Origin: Gremmenia infestans
Lineage: Eukaryota; Ascomycota; Leotiomycetes; Helotiales; Hamatocanthoscyphaceae
Length of the DNA stretch: 64,000 nt
NCBI GenBank assembly: GCA_032629725.1
Contig: JAFEVB010000036.1
Span: 310,001 to 374,000 of the forward strand
Direction: 5' to 3'
Both the position numbers and the translations under genes were made by a program. The notes under the pieces are model-generated. The model made no database searches, was not told the origin of the DNA, and saw only the letters and a list, made by a program, of their open reading frames with translations. Below, piece after piece: positions 1-9,743 of the stretch; positions within the stretch are counted from its first letter, which is position 1, and every line of letters begins with the position of its first letter.

Positions 1-159
1 TCTGGAATTGAAACCATCATCCACAGCTCATCATTCCAGCTTCAGCTTCACAGTACTTTATTCCTTCTTTCACTTTCCTTCTTCAGTTCCCTTGATACAA
101 TCATTACAACCTCACAATATCTTTTAAGACTTCAGTCAACTATCACACGTTCCCTCAAA

Positions 160-980
160 ATGTCTTTCAAAGCTGCAGCCGTCATTCTCCTTTCTCTCGC
201 CTCGACCTCTTTGGCAGCTCCTTTTTCCAATGGCACAAGTACCACAAGCTCCACAACTGCTTCTGGTACCGGCGCCTCTCTTACCGCAACCGGTAAACCC
301 ACCACATTCACTGGGGACGGAACTCCAGGCGCTGGATGGCCAACTGAGGACAAATGGGCCACCTATTCCGCAATGTAAGAGAACCCCCCTCCCCCTCTTC
401 CCCCTTTCCAAGTCACTGTCTCCAGTATTAACGCAAATTCAGTCTCGCCGCCAACCAACAAGTTCTATCTTCATCCTGTACCCAGTTCAACAAGACGAAT
501 AACACTCCCGGTGAGATCAAGAACATCGACACATCCATCCAATCAGTCGCAAACACCACTGGTGTCGACCCCCGCTTTATCCTCGCAGTTGTCATGCAAG
601 AGTCCAAAGGCTGCGTCCGAGTCCAGGACACTCTCTCACCCCCACCAGCGCAGATCCGCAACCCTGGCCTGATGCAGGATCACAACGGAACCAACAGCTG
701 CGCCAATACTACCGTGCCCTGCCCTCCCGCTACCATCACTGGGATGATCATGGATGGCACCAACGGCACCGTTGGCCTTGTTGGCGGCGGTGATGGAATC
801 AAGCAGACTCTTGCTCAAGCAATCTCGGAGGGATGCAAGGATGCCCAAGCGACCTATATCGCAGCCAGAATCTACAACTCTGGCTCTTATACTTTTGGGA
901 CGGATCTTGGTGGTGGTCAAGCTGCTACCGCATCTTATGCTTCGGATATCGCGAACAGATTGTTGGGTCTTTCTTTCTGA
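160..980 (+). CDS. Secreted GH23/lysozyme-like (SLT-fold) protein
   Basis: Two exons: 160-374 and 443-980. The intron runs GTAAGA to TTCAG (68 bp) and splits an Ile codon. Product about 250 aa. Residues 1-19 form a signal peptide ending in STSLA, followed by a Ser/Thr/Gly-rich linker to about residue 50. The second exon carries VDPRFILAVVMQESKG, which resembles the catalytic-Glu region of goose-type lysozymes and lytic transglycosylases (ES motif; Glu about residue 125), then a Gly-rich stretch and ARIYNSGSY, as in other SLT folds. Families of this fold cleave peptidoglycan or related glycans, so an extracellular role against bacteria or in wall turnover is plausible but inferred. An acceptor at 425 was rejected because it breaks the frame. 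Splicing is well supported; the enzyme family rests on motif recognition only. Confidence 0.75.
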
Positions 981-1540
981 TTGATTTTTGAAAAGTTGTG
1001 GCATTTGGGGGGTTTTAGCGAAACGGGAGGGAAGTAGGCTTGCATTGCATTTTTTTTTGTCTTGCTTAGATTTCTGATTTTGAGGTTTGTTTGAGTTCGT
1101 GGGATCCTGTATTCTATTTTGTTTTCGGTTCCTGATGTTCACTGCATGTAACAACATTTTATAGAGTTAGAAAGAGAATCGATTGGCGTCTGTTTGACAA
1201 TAGGATCTAGCTGACTTTGCCAAGAGCTGTGCATATTGAAGAACAAAGATCCAGGTAATCTCCTGGTTCGAACGAGTTTCCGTTTCTTTTGATCGCGTAT
1301 AAGGCTACTACCAACCACAAGTATTCTCCTTCCTGGCGCAAACCTCATCACCCTCTGCCCTTACCTATTGGGCGAATTCAAACAATTTCACTAAGATGTA
1401 AAGTGAAACATGCGAAAAGTAGCAACATAGAGTTTCACTTGAGGACGAGGAACATTAGACATTGATAATATCCTGACGATTCAGATTGCTAGCTATTCAT
1501 CAGAGAACCCCCATCCTCTCCAGGCTCTCTTTTCCCAAAA
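981..1540. other. Intergenic between convergent genes
   Basis: I see no coding signal here. The left part is probably the 3' UTR of the GH23-like gene, with a T-rich tract near 1050, and the right end is the 3' flank of the minus-strand gene ending at 1541. Confidence 0.5.
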
Positions 1541-2323
1541 TTAATATCTTTTAACCTGCTCCAAGACCACCTGCTCCAACCCCAATTGCTCCATCTCCAT
1601 CTGTTCCATCTCCAACTCCTCCAAGTCCAACTCCTCATGATCCATGTCCAGCTCTGTAGACTGCTCTAGAAACTGCTCATTCGCCGTAGCCGTAACCACC
1701 TGTGGCTTAATACTTATCTCCATCTCCTCTCCCACCACCTCAAAGAGTTTCAGATGCGCATCCAAAATGATATCTCCCCGCTGATACTGATACCCCTCCC
1801 TCATCAACTCCTCCACCTCCGCCACCACGCCCCTCCCCGCCTTCCTAATCGCCCACTCCAGGCCCCGACTCCGATTCCTGCCCCCAACCGCCGTGCGGTA
1901 AATCTCCGCTACAACCAGCATCCGCTCAAACGCCTCGTTTCGTTCCTCCGACCACGACGTCGGGCTCGCATTGTACAAGCGGCTGAGGATTCTGATAGCG
2001 TCCGCGGCATTCCGGTGCGTGTTGATGCCTAGAAGCGCGAGCAGGAGGAGCAGCTGCGCGAGGATGTAATCTGGAAGGTTGGGCATCTTCGTGGCGGAGC
2101 TGGCTAGCATGAGCGCTGCGCTGAATTCGCGATTTCGGTAGACTTGGGAGATCTTGCGTGCTGGTCAGTGGCTGGTCTGGTAGAGTGTCGTTACTACTGT
2201 ACTTACCTCTTCTAGTTTCCGCAGGTAGAGCCAGCCAATTCCTTCCACTTCAAATGGGACCTTTGCGGGTCGGGTTATGGATGGGAGCAGCTCATTTGAT
2301 TGAAGGAGCGTTGGTGGTAGCAT
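1541..2323 (-). CDS. Helical hypothetical protein
   Basis: Two exons on the minus strand: 2323-2207 and 2152-1541, joined in phase 0 by a 54 bp intron (GTAAGT to GCAAG). Product about 242 aa. ATG 2323 is the first ATG of an open stretch that continues upstream without one, so an extra 5' exon is possible. The join gives LRKLEEISQVYRNREFSAAL, a smooth helical passage, followed by Leu-rich helices (DYILAQLLLLLALLGI) and helix pairs that look like TPR-type alpha repeats. The tail from about residue 200 is a repetitive acidic run of Glu/Leu/Met (LEELEMEQMEMEQLGLEQ). I do not recognise the family. The frame continuity across the intron and the absence of stops are the evidence that it is a gene. 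Confidence 0.6.
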
Positions 2324-3595
2324 TGCTGCGATTATTGATACAATACGAATATTCTTTGTGGTAGTGTTGAGCAATGGGTGATGTGCAATTGAAGTTGAAG
2401 GATATGAAGGTATTTATTTAAGACTCATCTATCAAAGAGATCGCCTTGACCATAGGCCTCTCGAGCATCAATTCACTTGAATCAAGCTCAATGTGAATTG
2501 GGGCACCAGATTGCGAATTTCAAACATCGTTTCGACATTCAATTCACATATTTTGCCTTGTACCTGCTGCATCAGACTAACCTTGAAGAGAATCAAACAC
2601 AAATCCAAGCAGACACGATCTTCAAGTCACCGACGATTAAGTAAATCAAAGGAGCTTCCCGACTTCAAGAGCCGCTCGAGAGTCAACTTTCTGCACCAGG
2701 AGTACTCGCTATAGACAAAAAGCATTAAAGACATAGACGACTCATAGTTCTCTCTACTGATATCATGCAGTTGTAAAACTAGAACTCGTACTGCCCATTT
2801 CCGGGTTTTCACAGCATTCCCACACTTCACCACCCTCACTCAACCATCAATGAGAACACACTCATCTCCCTATATATCACCCGTTGGTAATCGAGATTCT
2901 TTTCAGAGAGAGGCAGGGTAAACAAGAATATCAACTTAAGTGGAACTATAAAACTATAGAGTGCCTACCTTTGTTTTGATAATTATGCGGGGACGAAGAA
3001 TAGGGGTTCGGCAATTAGCGCGATTTAAGGGGCAAGTGATTCTCGAAGTGCACGCAACGTTTTGTACCTACATTGCTGTTATGATTACTGAGATATATAT
3101 ATATCATATATGAATGTATAAATAAACATCATATCATAATCAGATATACATACCATTATGCAACTCTATCGGCATTCGGTGGGGGAATACACGGCCAGCC
3201 GAGTCTCGGCCGAAAATAGAACCTCGGAGTTACTACTTATGGAATGATTATTGCGAGACGGGTTTCCTATTGGGTCGTTGTAGCCCTGGGTTACTTGTTA
3301 CAGCCTAATGATACTTCAAGACTGCTATTCTAGCACTGACGTATTCGTATAGTAGGCTTTCAGTACCCGTATCACTGCGCAAATACGGAGTAAGCATCCT
3401 CCGATCAAACGCAAAGGTATATTATGCTAGGTCTCCCGGTTGGTTGTCTTGCAAATTACTCTTCATCTTTCATCAAAGTCCTTCAGTACATTCTTCAACT
3501 GCATATACATATATATCAGCTTAAATTTCCAATCAATTTATTACTAAAGAGCCCACCCCGTCCCAACCTCAGCCTCAACTCCAACACCTCCCAAA
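2324..3595. other. Intergenic, about 1.27 kb
   Basis: Divergent promoter region between the minus-strand hypothetical gene and the EthD gene. A run of alternating TA near 3092-3120 and scattered AT-rich tracts are visible. Short open frames here have no coding character. Nothing else was recognised. Confidence 0.5.
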
Positions 3596-4024
3596 ATGAC
3601 TTACACAATCGTCGCCTACCTAGCCCGCAAACCTAGCATGACCCCCGCTGAATTTCGCAACTACTATGAAAACACACACATGCCCCTCCTCATCTCCCTC
3701 ACCGGCTCCGTCTTCCCCAAGACCCACAAGCGCTACTACCTGCCGCGCACGCCCAAAGACCCATCATCCCCAGACACCACGAACGCAAACCACGCCGTCC
3801 GGATCTACGAGGGCACATCCGAGGACTTTGATTACGATGCGTATGCGGAGCTGGAGTTTGAGAGTATTGAGAAGTTTGCGGCTTTTGGACAGAGATTGGC
3901 GGAGGTGGCGGCGGCAGAGGATGGGGCTTTTCATGCGGATGAGCTGGCATTTTTGGATTTGAGTAAGAGGAGGTGTGTTACGGTTGATGGGCCGGTTGTT
4001 ACGGTTGCACCGAGTGATATCTGA
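3596..4024 (+). CDS. EthD-domain protein
   Basis: Single exon, 142 aa, ATG preceded by CCAAA. The N-terminal MTYTIVAYLARKPSMTPAEF leads into a PxxF..YYE..H.PL pattern typical of EthD/dimeric alpha-beta barrel proteins, with the region ending in a VRIYEGTSEDF-like second half. Fungal members of this family include small decarboxylases, cyclases and stress proteins, often linked to aromatic or polyketide chemistry; the EthD name comes from ethyl tert-butyl ether degradation in bacteria. Length fits a single barrel domain. No polyketide or aromatic pathway genes lie next to it, so the substrate is unknown. No signal peptide; probably cytosolic. Confidence 0.8.
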   Translation: MTYTIVAYLARKPSMTPAEFRNYYENTHMPLLISLTGSVFPKTHKRYYLPRTPKDPSSPDTTNANHAVRIYEGTSEDFDYDAYAELEFESIEKFAAFGQRLAEVAAAEDGAFHADELAFLDLSKRRCVTVDGPVVTVAPSDI

Positions 4025-4622
4025 TGGCGTAGCGTTCGATGCAGATAATCGGGGTCGGGAATGGTTGTGAGCTTTGTGTATAGACATCCATTCCAGAGCT
4101 TCTCTCCGCGCATCCTCCATGACGGGGCGGCGTGCCATTTTCTCCTCTCATTCCCATCCATCATCTAGCTCCTTGTAACTTAGGAACGAGCTAGTATCGT
4201 ATCCTTCGACATCAACAAGACAGAAAATGCAATCAGTCAAAGTCATCGACTTCAGAGTCGGTCCTCCAAGCACTGTATTTTGGTCCGCCTGCTTCATCAG
4301 AGTCATTGAGCTTCAGGCTTCTCTTGCAATATATGGGCGAGACGATAGGTTTGCGGGTGTTCAGCAAGTGATGCCAAGGTACAAATTTTAAGTTGAATCT
4401 CAGCTGCAAGCTTGGGAAAGAATCCAAAGGTAGAGGGCCGTTATAGCTCGTTTTCGTGTCTCTTGAATACTTTGATGCTACAGGAGATCAGCAGCTAAAG
4501 GATATGTCGTTAGAATATGGACCAACCCATACCTAAAGAGTAAATGGATGTATAATATCATAGTTCCTCTCTTCTACTGATCCTCCAAGCCGAACCCCAA
4601 GATATATCTCGGAGCTGCATGG
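4025..4622. other. Intergenic, about 0.6 kb
   Basis: No convincing gene. Short frames exist on both strands near 4227-4427 but neither has a homologous-looking motif. An acceptor-like CTCCAAG ends at 4589, just before the open frame described in the next entry. Confidence 0.4.
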
Positions 4623-4838
4623 ATGGGCGTAAAGCTCGAGGAATGTGAACTTGTGGTCGCGCATCTAAATGATTTGAAAGGTGCGAAAGCGCGCTGGTTT
4701 TATACAATGTATGTTAATAGACCGTTGGAGGAAGAAAGCCCAGAGTTTCGAGAGGAAAACATCCCGGATATGTGGATTGAAGAGGATGAGGATGGGTTTG
4801 TTACTCTTGCTGAGCGTTTAGGAATACGAGCTGGATAA
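4623..4838 (+). CDS. Small hypothetical or 3' exon of a broken gene
   Basis: An open frame of 71 codons from ATG 4623 to TAA. The same frame stays open upstream back to a stop at 4578, giving PKIYLGAAWMGVKLEE, which reads like ordinary protein. The frame is rich in charged residues and ends in an acidic helix (MWIEEDEDGFVTLAERLG). Codon use looks coding, but no partner exon was found upstream. It could be a short gene, the last exon of a gene whose 5' part is lost, or chance. Not recognised. Confidence 0.3.
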   Translation: MGVKLEECELVVAHLNDLKGAKARWFYTMYVNRPLEEESPEFREENIPDMWIEEDEDGFVTLAERLGIRAG

Positions 4839-5119
4839 TTAATTGTCAATAACCATGTCTATAGCTTCTACATAATTCTTCTAGATCTTGCGGTCTTTCA
4901 TTCCAATGACCACAAAGTTAAAGTCGTGGCTGTTTCCGGTAAATAGACTCGGTCACTTCTTTTCAAGATGTCGACTGCTTTGTCTTGGTCACCAGTTGCA
5001 AACCGTTTTTAGGTAGCATATACGCAAAAAGAAACCTCAAATGCTATTCAAAAATGATTGTTCAACATATGACATAGTCAAACTTTATTGATACAACTCA
5101 AGTATCATATACTCTAGTC

Positions 5120-6493
5120 CTATAACAAACCAGTCCACCTATCGTTTTCTCTTGCCTCCATATGCGTATACTCCACATCTAGAATCAAGACCCGATGAAG
5201 TGCTTTTGTGACCCTAGCAACGTCTTTAGCAAGAGCTACCACGGACCACAAAGTCAGGCGATGGATGTTAGACTTCCTTTCCCACATTTCCACGAAGTTT
5301 TTCAAAGCTGCTTCTCCTTCACGACTCAAATACTCTTCATCAATAATTCCATACAGCTCTGATTGTCCAACCGGGATCGGCGACACTTTCCACTGATTGG
5401 CCTCCTGCTTCTCACTTCCCTTCAGGATTTTCACCTCCGCAACTTTCGCAATGCAGTGAACAAGTCTCTGCATATCTTCCCTCCGCAGAGTCTTTGCTTC
5501 ATCCTCTAAGCGCTCCACACATTTATACAAGATCATTTCCACACCATCTCGCGAGCTGCTCTTCGTTCTCATGATTTTTCTCAGCTGCGGATCTTGCTCC
5601 CTGACCCGGTCCAGTGCTGCCTTGTTAGCTGCTGCGGAGTATGTATCTGATGCTGATAGCAAGACGCGCATGCCTTCATCGGTAATATTATTTGCCCTGG
5701 GCTTAGGGCCTTTTTGAATTTGGACAGTTGGCGATCTGAATCCCGTATCCAAATCATGTTGGTCTTTCGTTGCTGACGGAAATAAAAGTCCTTTGCTGGT
5801 TGAGTCGTTAACTTTATCGGGGTTCTTTCCTTGTTTTGCCGGAGGACTTGGAGTTGTCATGTCGATGGTGTCGTATGAGCTTTCATTTCTCGGTATCTGA
5901 GGACTTGGTGACAAAGGCGTGGGGTGTGCCGATATGGTGACTGTTTCCATCCCTTTGACTCTTACTCGCGGAAGATGACTTGGTAACAGGGCTGTGTTGT
6001 GTACCGGGCGGGTGAATGTTTCCAGTCCTCCAGCTCTTGCTCGCAGGAACTTTGGTGGACTTGCGGATCCATCACTTGTCAGGTCGATAACTTCCCCCGT
6101 AGAGGTTCGTTTCGCTAGCGGAGTCTTTGGAGAGTTGTCACTTGTTAAGCCGATAGCTTCATTTAGGCCCTTGCCTTCGACGCGCTTAACAACTGGAGCT
6201 GTATCATCTGGCATGCCGAACTTTCCACCTTTGTCTCTGTGGCTGAGAAGAAGCTTGATAGCGTCGGGGAGATATCCCCCAGCATGGAGCAACGCATTCT
6301 TCGCGCTCTGCGGCGAGATATATGTGAATGCTTCCGTGATCCTATCTGCACTTTCCTGTATTTGGGCTGCTGAGTAGGATTTCGGCTTGTTTTTGACAGT
6401 TCCTGTTTGAACAGGACGCATGGATCTGATAGGATTCTCCCGTGATCCAGTTGGTAGGGGGGGCCAAGGACTTGGGCGTGGTGTTTGAGACAT
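5120..6493 (-). CDS. UBA-like and SUMO-interacting-motif hypothetical protein
   Basis: Single uninterrupted frame, 457 aa, ATG 6493. Residues about 48-86 form three short predicted helices (ISPQSAKNALLHAGGYLPDA) with the spacing of a UBA/CUE-like ubiquitin-binding fold. Residues 135-139 (VIDLT, followed by SDGS) match a canonical SUMO-interacting motif with a downstream acidic/Ser patch. Two weaker look-alikes are AIGLTSD (113-119) and TIDMT (209-213). Residues about 100-260 are Pro/Ser/Thr-rich and look disordered. The C-terminal half (about 270-457) is helical and charged. No enzyme domain is visible. A role as a SUMO/ubiquitin reader in the nucleus is inferred from motifs alone. Confidence 0.7.
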   Translation of the reverse strand: MSQTPRPSPWPPLPTGSRENPIRSMRPVQTGTVKNKPKSYSAAQIQESADRITEAFTYISPQSAKNALLHAGGYLPDAIKLLLSHRDKGGKFGMPDDTAPVVKRVEGKGLNEAIGLTSDNSPKTPLAKRTSTGEVIDLTSDGSASPPKFLRARAGGLETFTRPVHNTALLPSHLPRVRVKGMETVTISAHPTPLSPSPQIPRNESSYDTIDMTTPSPPAKQGKNPDKVNDSTSKGLLFPSATKDQHDLDTGFRSPTVQIQKGPKPRANNITDEGMRVLLSASDTYSAAANKAALDRVREQDPQLRKIMRTKSSSRDGVEMILYKCVERLEDEAKTLRREDMQRLVHCIAKVAEVKILKGSEKQEANQWKVSPIPVGQSELYGIIDEEYLSREGEAALKNFVEMWERKSNIHRLTLWSVVALAKDVARVTKALHRVLILDVEYTHMEARENDRWTGLL

Positions 6494-7318
6494 ATCAATC
6501 TGGTTTTGCTGGCGTTTTTGTTATGATTGAGCGGGCGTTTCCTTGCGCTTTTATATTGGTGGGTAGTACAAAACATTTTACTGCGCACCACTTTGATCAA
6601 TTCACTAATTCGATGTCATCCTAACGACTACTACTATACGAACCTGTAATGAATAAGACTGAGCGATCACTATGAGACATTCTCCTAGTTTAAGTAGCTG
6701 ACCAAGGTGTGAAATGAAATTACCAACATAATCTACCACTGACAGATAATGATCATCATACTCTTCGGTAGCCTTTCTTAAGTCGTACTGCCCTATTCAC
6801 AACGTTAAGGACTGACTTGAGTATTGAAATCCACTACTACCACATCGGACGTAGTCTCTGGCGCTCGAGGGTGAAACTATTTCAGCTCAAATATGGGATT
6901 TGCCTTCGAAATTACTTGACACTCTACTAGGGAGGTTTCAGACCCCGAATATGGTTGCCTCAATGACTTTTTCATGCAAATAAATCCAACCTCAGAGTCC
7001 CAGGCCTGTCAATGGTTGGCTTATGACTCCTTTTAGCCACGTCTTTGTCAAAGGTCAATTGAAAACAAAGAACATAGCTGTTCCTTGGAAGCGCGCATGA
7101 TGCTTTAAACATTTCTCAAACCACGAACGCGGCAAGATGCACCAAATCGCTCTTGGTTAGTGACTTGCATGGATCCGCTAACCCTTTCATCAAAACAAAC
7201 TTAGCTTTTCTATTAAATTCCCATTATACTCATCAGAAACTTCCTCCATCCACAGCTTCTCAAGCCTACCTGAAATTATCTCCCATTCCCAAATTGAGTA
7301 ACTCTTTCCTCAGATTCA
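6494..7318. other. Intergenic, about 0.8 kb
   Basis: Probable promoter of the gene at 5120-6493 on the left. No gene recognised; short frames near 7153-7488 are antisense to the next small gene and have no motif. Confidence 0.45.
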
Positions 7319-7663
7319 CTACAATTGGTCCATCGCCCAAAGTAGATTCACCAATTCCCTCCTATTCATTCTTTTCATCCGTTCGAACAAAAACTCCAAG
7401 GCCATCAATTTGCCTTGGCGAGAACCTTCAAGGTCATCTTTCAAAGTGTTGGAATTGGCGATCGAGGTATCGATTTCAAAGCTGCTGAGAACTATGGCAA
7501 GAGCTAGGAGGTTTCGTCTCTTTTCTTGGGGTCGATTCGTGAGTTGTACTGACTCTTGGACGTGTTTGACGGCTTCTTGCATGGTGTTTGGAGCGGATAA
7601 TGAGGGATTCTGGTCCAGGGAATTGTTATCCATTGGAATAGCAATCTCTGAAATGCTATACAT
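7319..7663 (-). CDS. Small helical hypothetical protein
   Basis: Single frame of 114 aa from ATG 7663. The sequence is helix-favouring, with charged/hydrophobic alternation (MQEAVKHVQESVQL; KLMALEFLFERMKRMNRREL) and no signal peptide or membrane segment. A second in-frame Met at residue 11 is an alternative start. The opposite strand is also open for about 111 codons, so coding status is uncertain. Family not recognised. Confidence 0.35.
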   Translation of the reverse strand: MYSISEIAIPMDNNSLDQNPSLSAPNTMQEAVKHVQESVQLTNRPQEKRRNLLALAIVLSSFEIDTSIANSNTLKDDLEGSRQGKLMALEFLFERMKRMNRRELVNLLWAMDQL

Positions 7664-8061
7664 AAAGTAGCATAGTTATATTGCCTTTATTAACGACCTG
7701 GGTTTTAGTTTATTTTACTTTCTTTTTATTCAACATCTTTAATCGAACCCGCTTTCTGTTGTTCCTTGTAAGCTCGAACAAAGATAGGACAAAGGGTGCA
7801 GAAATTTGACATTCTCTTAGGGAATTTGTTTTTTCCGATGGGACTAGGAATGCAAGTAGTCCTGGGCGTTATTGTACTTTCGTGTGGGTTCTTACTCGTC
7901 GTATGCTAGAGACTAGATCATACATACTTGTAATATCATCCACGCCACGTTCAGGGGCTCGGTTAGGTGAGGGGTTGCTCGGCGAAAGCCTTCTGCCGCC
8001 TCCGAGACATGCATCCCCACCACTAGCACCAAACATCAACGTCCACGTCCCCCCATCCTCA
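7664..8061. other. Promoter region of the glutathione S-transferase gene
   Basis: About 400 bp upstream of the GST start. The GST frame remains open back to about 7903 (an in-frame ATG), but the translated stretch is Pro/Ser-rich and unlike the family, so I treat it as 5' leader. Confidence 0.4.
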
Positions 8062-8949
8062 ATGACCATTATTGCAAGATCCCGCGCTGCCTCCCTACAA
8101 CTTATAAAACAAGCAATCGTCACCACAAGACCTTCATCTTTCCAATTAACCAGAATGGCATCAACACCAGCCGCCAAGCGCCAAAAGAGCACCAAAGATG
8201 TGCCCTACGAACTCATCTACTGGCCAAGCCTCCCAGGACGCGGAGAGCACGTACGACTTGCCCTCGAAGAAGCGGGCGCCTCATACACAGATACCGCTCA
8301 TCAAAAAGACGGCATCAACCTCGTCATCGCCCAAATAAACCCCGAGAACCTTGGCGACGCATCCAACCCCCCTCCCTGCGCCCCTCCCATCCTCAAACAC
8401 GGCGACCTCACCATATCCCAAACCCCCAACATTCTGCTCTACCTCGCACCGCGCCTTGGACTTGTGCCGCCAGCAGAGGAGGACGAGGACGCTATCTACA
8501 AGGTCAACCAGTTGGCGTTGACGGCGCTTGACGGCCTCTCGAACGAACCGCACGATTGTCATCATCCCATTGCGACGGGCTTATACTACGAGGATCAGAA
8601 GACGGAAGCGAAGCGGAAATCCGCAGACTATATCGCCAACCGCCTGCCTAAGTTCCTAGGCTATTTCGAGCGTGTGCTACAAGGGGAGGCAAGCAAGGGC
8701 GGGCCGTGGCTGTATGGCGGCAACTTGACATATGCGGATTTGGTGTTGTTCCAATGTTTGGATGGCGTCAAGTTTGCGTTTCCGAATGCTATGGGGAGGA
8801 TTGAGAAGGAGGGGAAGTTCGGAAAGGTGTTTGAGCTGTACCGGGCTGTGCAGGAGCGGCCGAAGATTAAGGCCTATTTGGCGAGTGAGAAGAGGCAGAA
8901 GTATGGTTTGGGTATCTATAGACATTACCCTGAACTAGATGAAGAGTAA
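8062..8949 (+). CDS. Glutathione S-transferase
   Basis: Single exon. Two plausible in-frame starts: ATG 8062 (295 aa) and ATG 8155 (264 aa). The thioredoxin-like N-domain begins at YELIYWPSLPGRGEHVRLAL, the usual GST beta1-alpha1 pattern with the aromatic active-site region and an alpha1 RxxLExxG-like helix. The cis-Pro/glutathione-binding segment is present as APPILKHGDLTISQTPNILL. The all-helical C-domain follows and includes the conserved N-capping motif region LTYADLVLFQCLD. The enzyme conjugates glutathione to electrophiles. The extra N-terminal 31 residues of the long form contain Arg, Ser and Thr and no acidic residue, as in mitochondrial presequences, so two start sites could target two compartments. 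Class (sigma/mu-like) is not certain. Confidence 0.88.
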   Translation: MTIIARSRAASLQLIKQAIVTTRPSSFQLTRMASTPAAKRQKSTKDVPYELIYWPSLPGRGEHVRLALEEAGASYTDTAHQKDGINLVIAQINPENLGDASNPPPCAPPILKHGDLTISQTPNILLYLAPRLGLVPPAEEDEDAIYKVNQLALTALDGLSNEPHDCHHPIATGLYYEDQKTEAKRKSADYIANRLPKFLGYFERVLQGEASKGGPWLYGGNLTYADLVLFQCLDGVKFAFPNAMGRIEKEGKFGKVFELYRAVQERPKIKAYLASEKRQKYGLGIYRHYPELDEE

Positions 8950-9743
8950 TAGAATAAAGTATAACCTAAGGTGTGTGCTTTTGGCCTCAAATGGTCATCA
9001 CGGCTTGATTTGCATTTGCATACAAGAACCCCTCTCTTCTTTGACTTGCGGTATGAAATGGAACAGCAATATCACGATACATCTTACCATCCTCAGTCCC
9101 TGCCGGGGGGGGGGTGGGGGGGGGGACTACCCTCTTTCTATGAATACCAATCTCTCCCAGGCCACCATCATATACTCGAAAAATACCCGCAATACAAAAC
9201 GTAATCGCAGCATACGCAAGACGTAGCCCTAAAACACCAAAAAGATATGTGAATCGCTCACTCCATATAAGTAAGTCAAAACCAAAGTAAAAACTAGAGA
9301 AGTTGATAAGTATTGATTGTGGCCTCCTAGGCCATTTCTCCCAAGCAGCGCTTAGGCAATTCGAATACAGTACCTACTATACCAGCACACCTCTAAGTTG
9401 GGCACATTATTCATTAGACCTACCACTGGTTACATATGCCTGTCCTATTCTTACAGTACTGATAATAATAGGACGAAGAGATAATGTGGGGTTTCAGCTG
9501 GATTGTGGAATAAGGGGCTATTGCGCTAGTGTAAATTGGGTAGGTAAAAGAAACTATTTCGATAGAATGCCACTTGGCGACTTCAATCAAGTACACTTGT
9601 CTTTTATCGACCTTGTGAATAGCATATTGTAATTTGCTTGGAGCCTCTTTACTTCAAAACACCACTCCAGGCTAAGCAGATATCAGAAAGCCCCGCTAAT
9701 AGCAAGCATGCAATGTCTTTTTGGTCATAAAATGGTCAACAAC
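8950..9743. other. Intergenic with a poly-G tract
   Basis: About 0.8 kb between the GST gene and ARP2. A G-run broken by a single T lies at about 9105-9126. No gene recognised; the frame at 9303-9632 has no coding character. Confidence 0.5.

Noticed and set aside
425..443. Earlier AG acceptor in the GH23-like gene at 424-425
   Set aside because: It shifts the frame away from the second exon; only the acceptor ending at 442 gives continuous protein.
1230..1300. tRNA-like GGTTCGAAC
   Set aside because: No cloverleaf could be paired around it.
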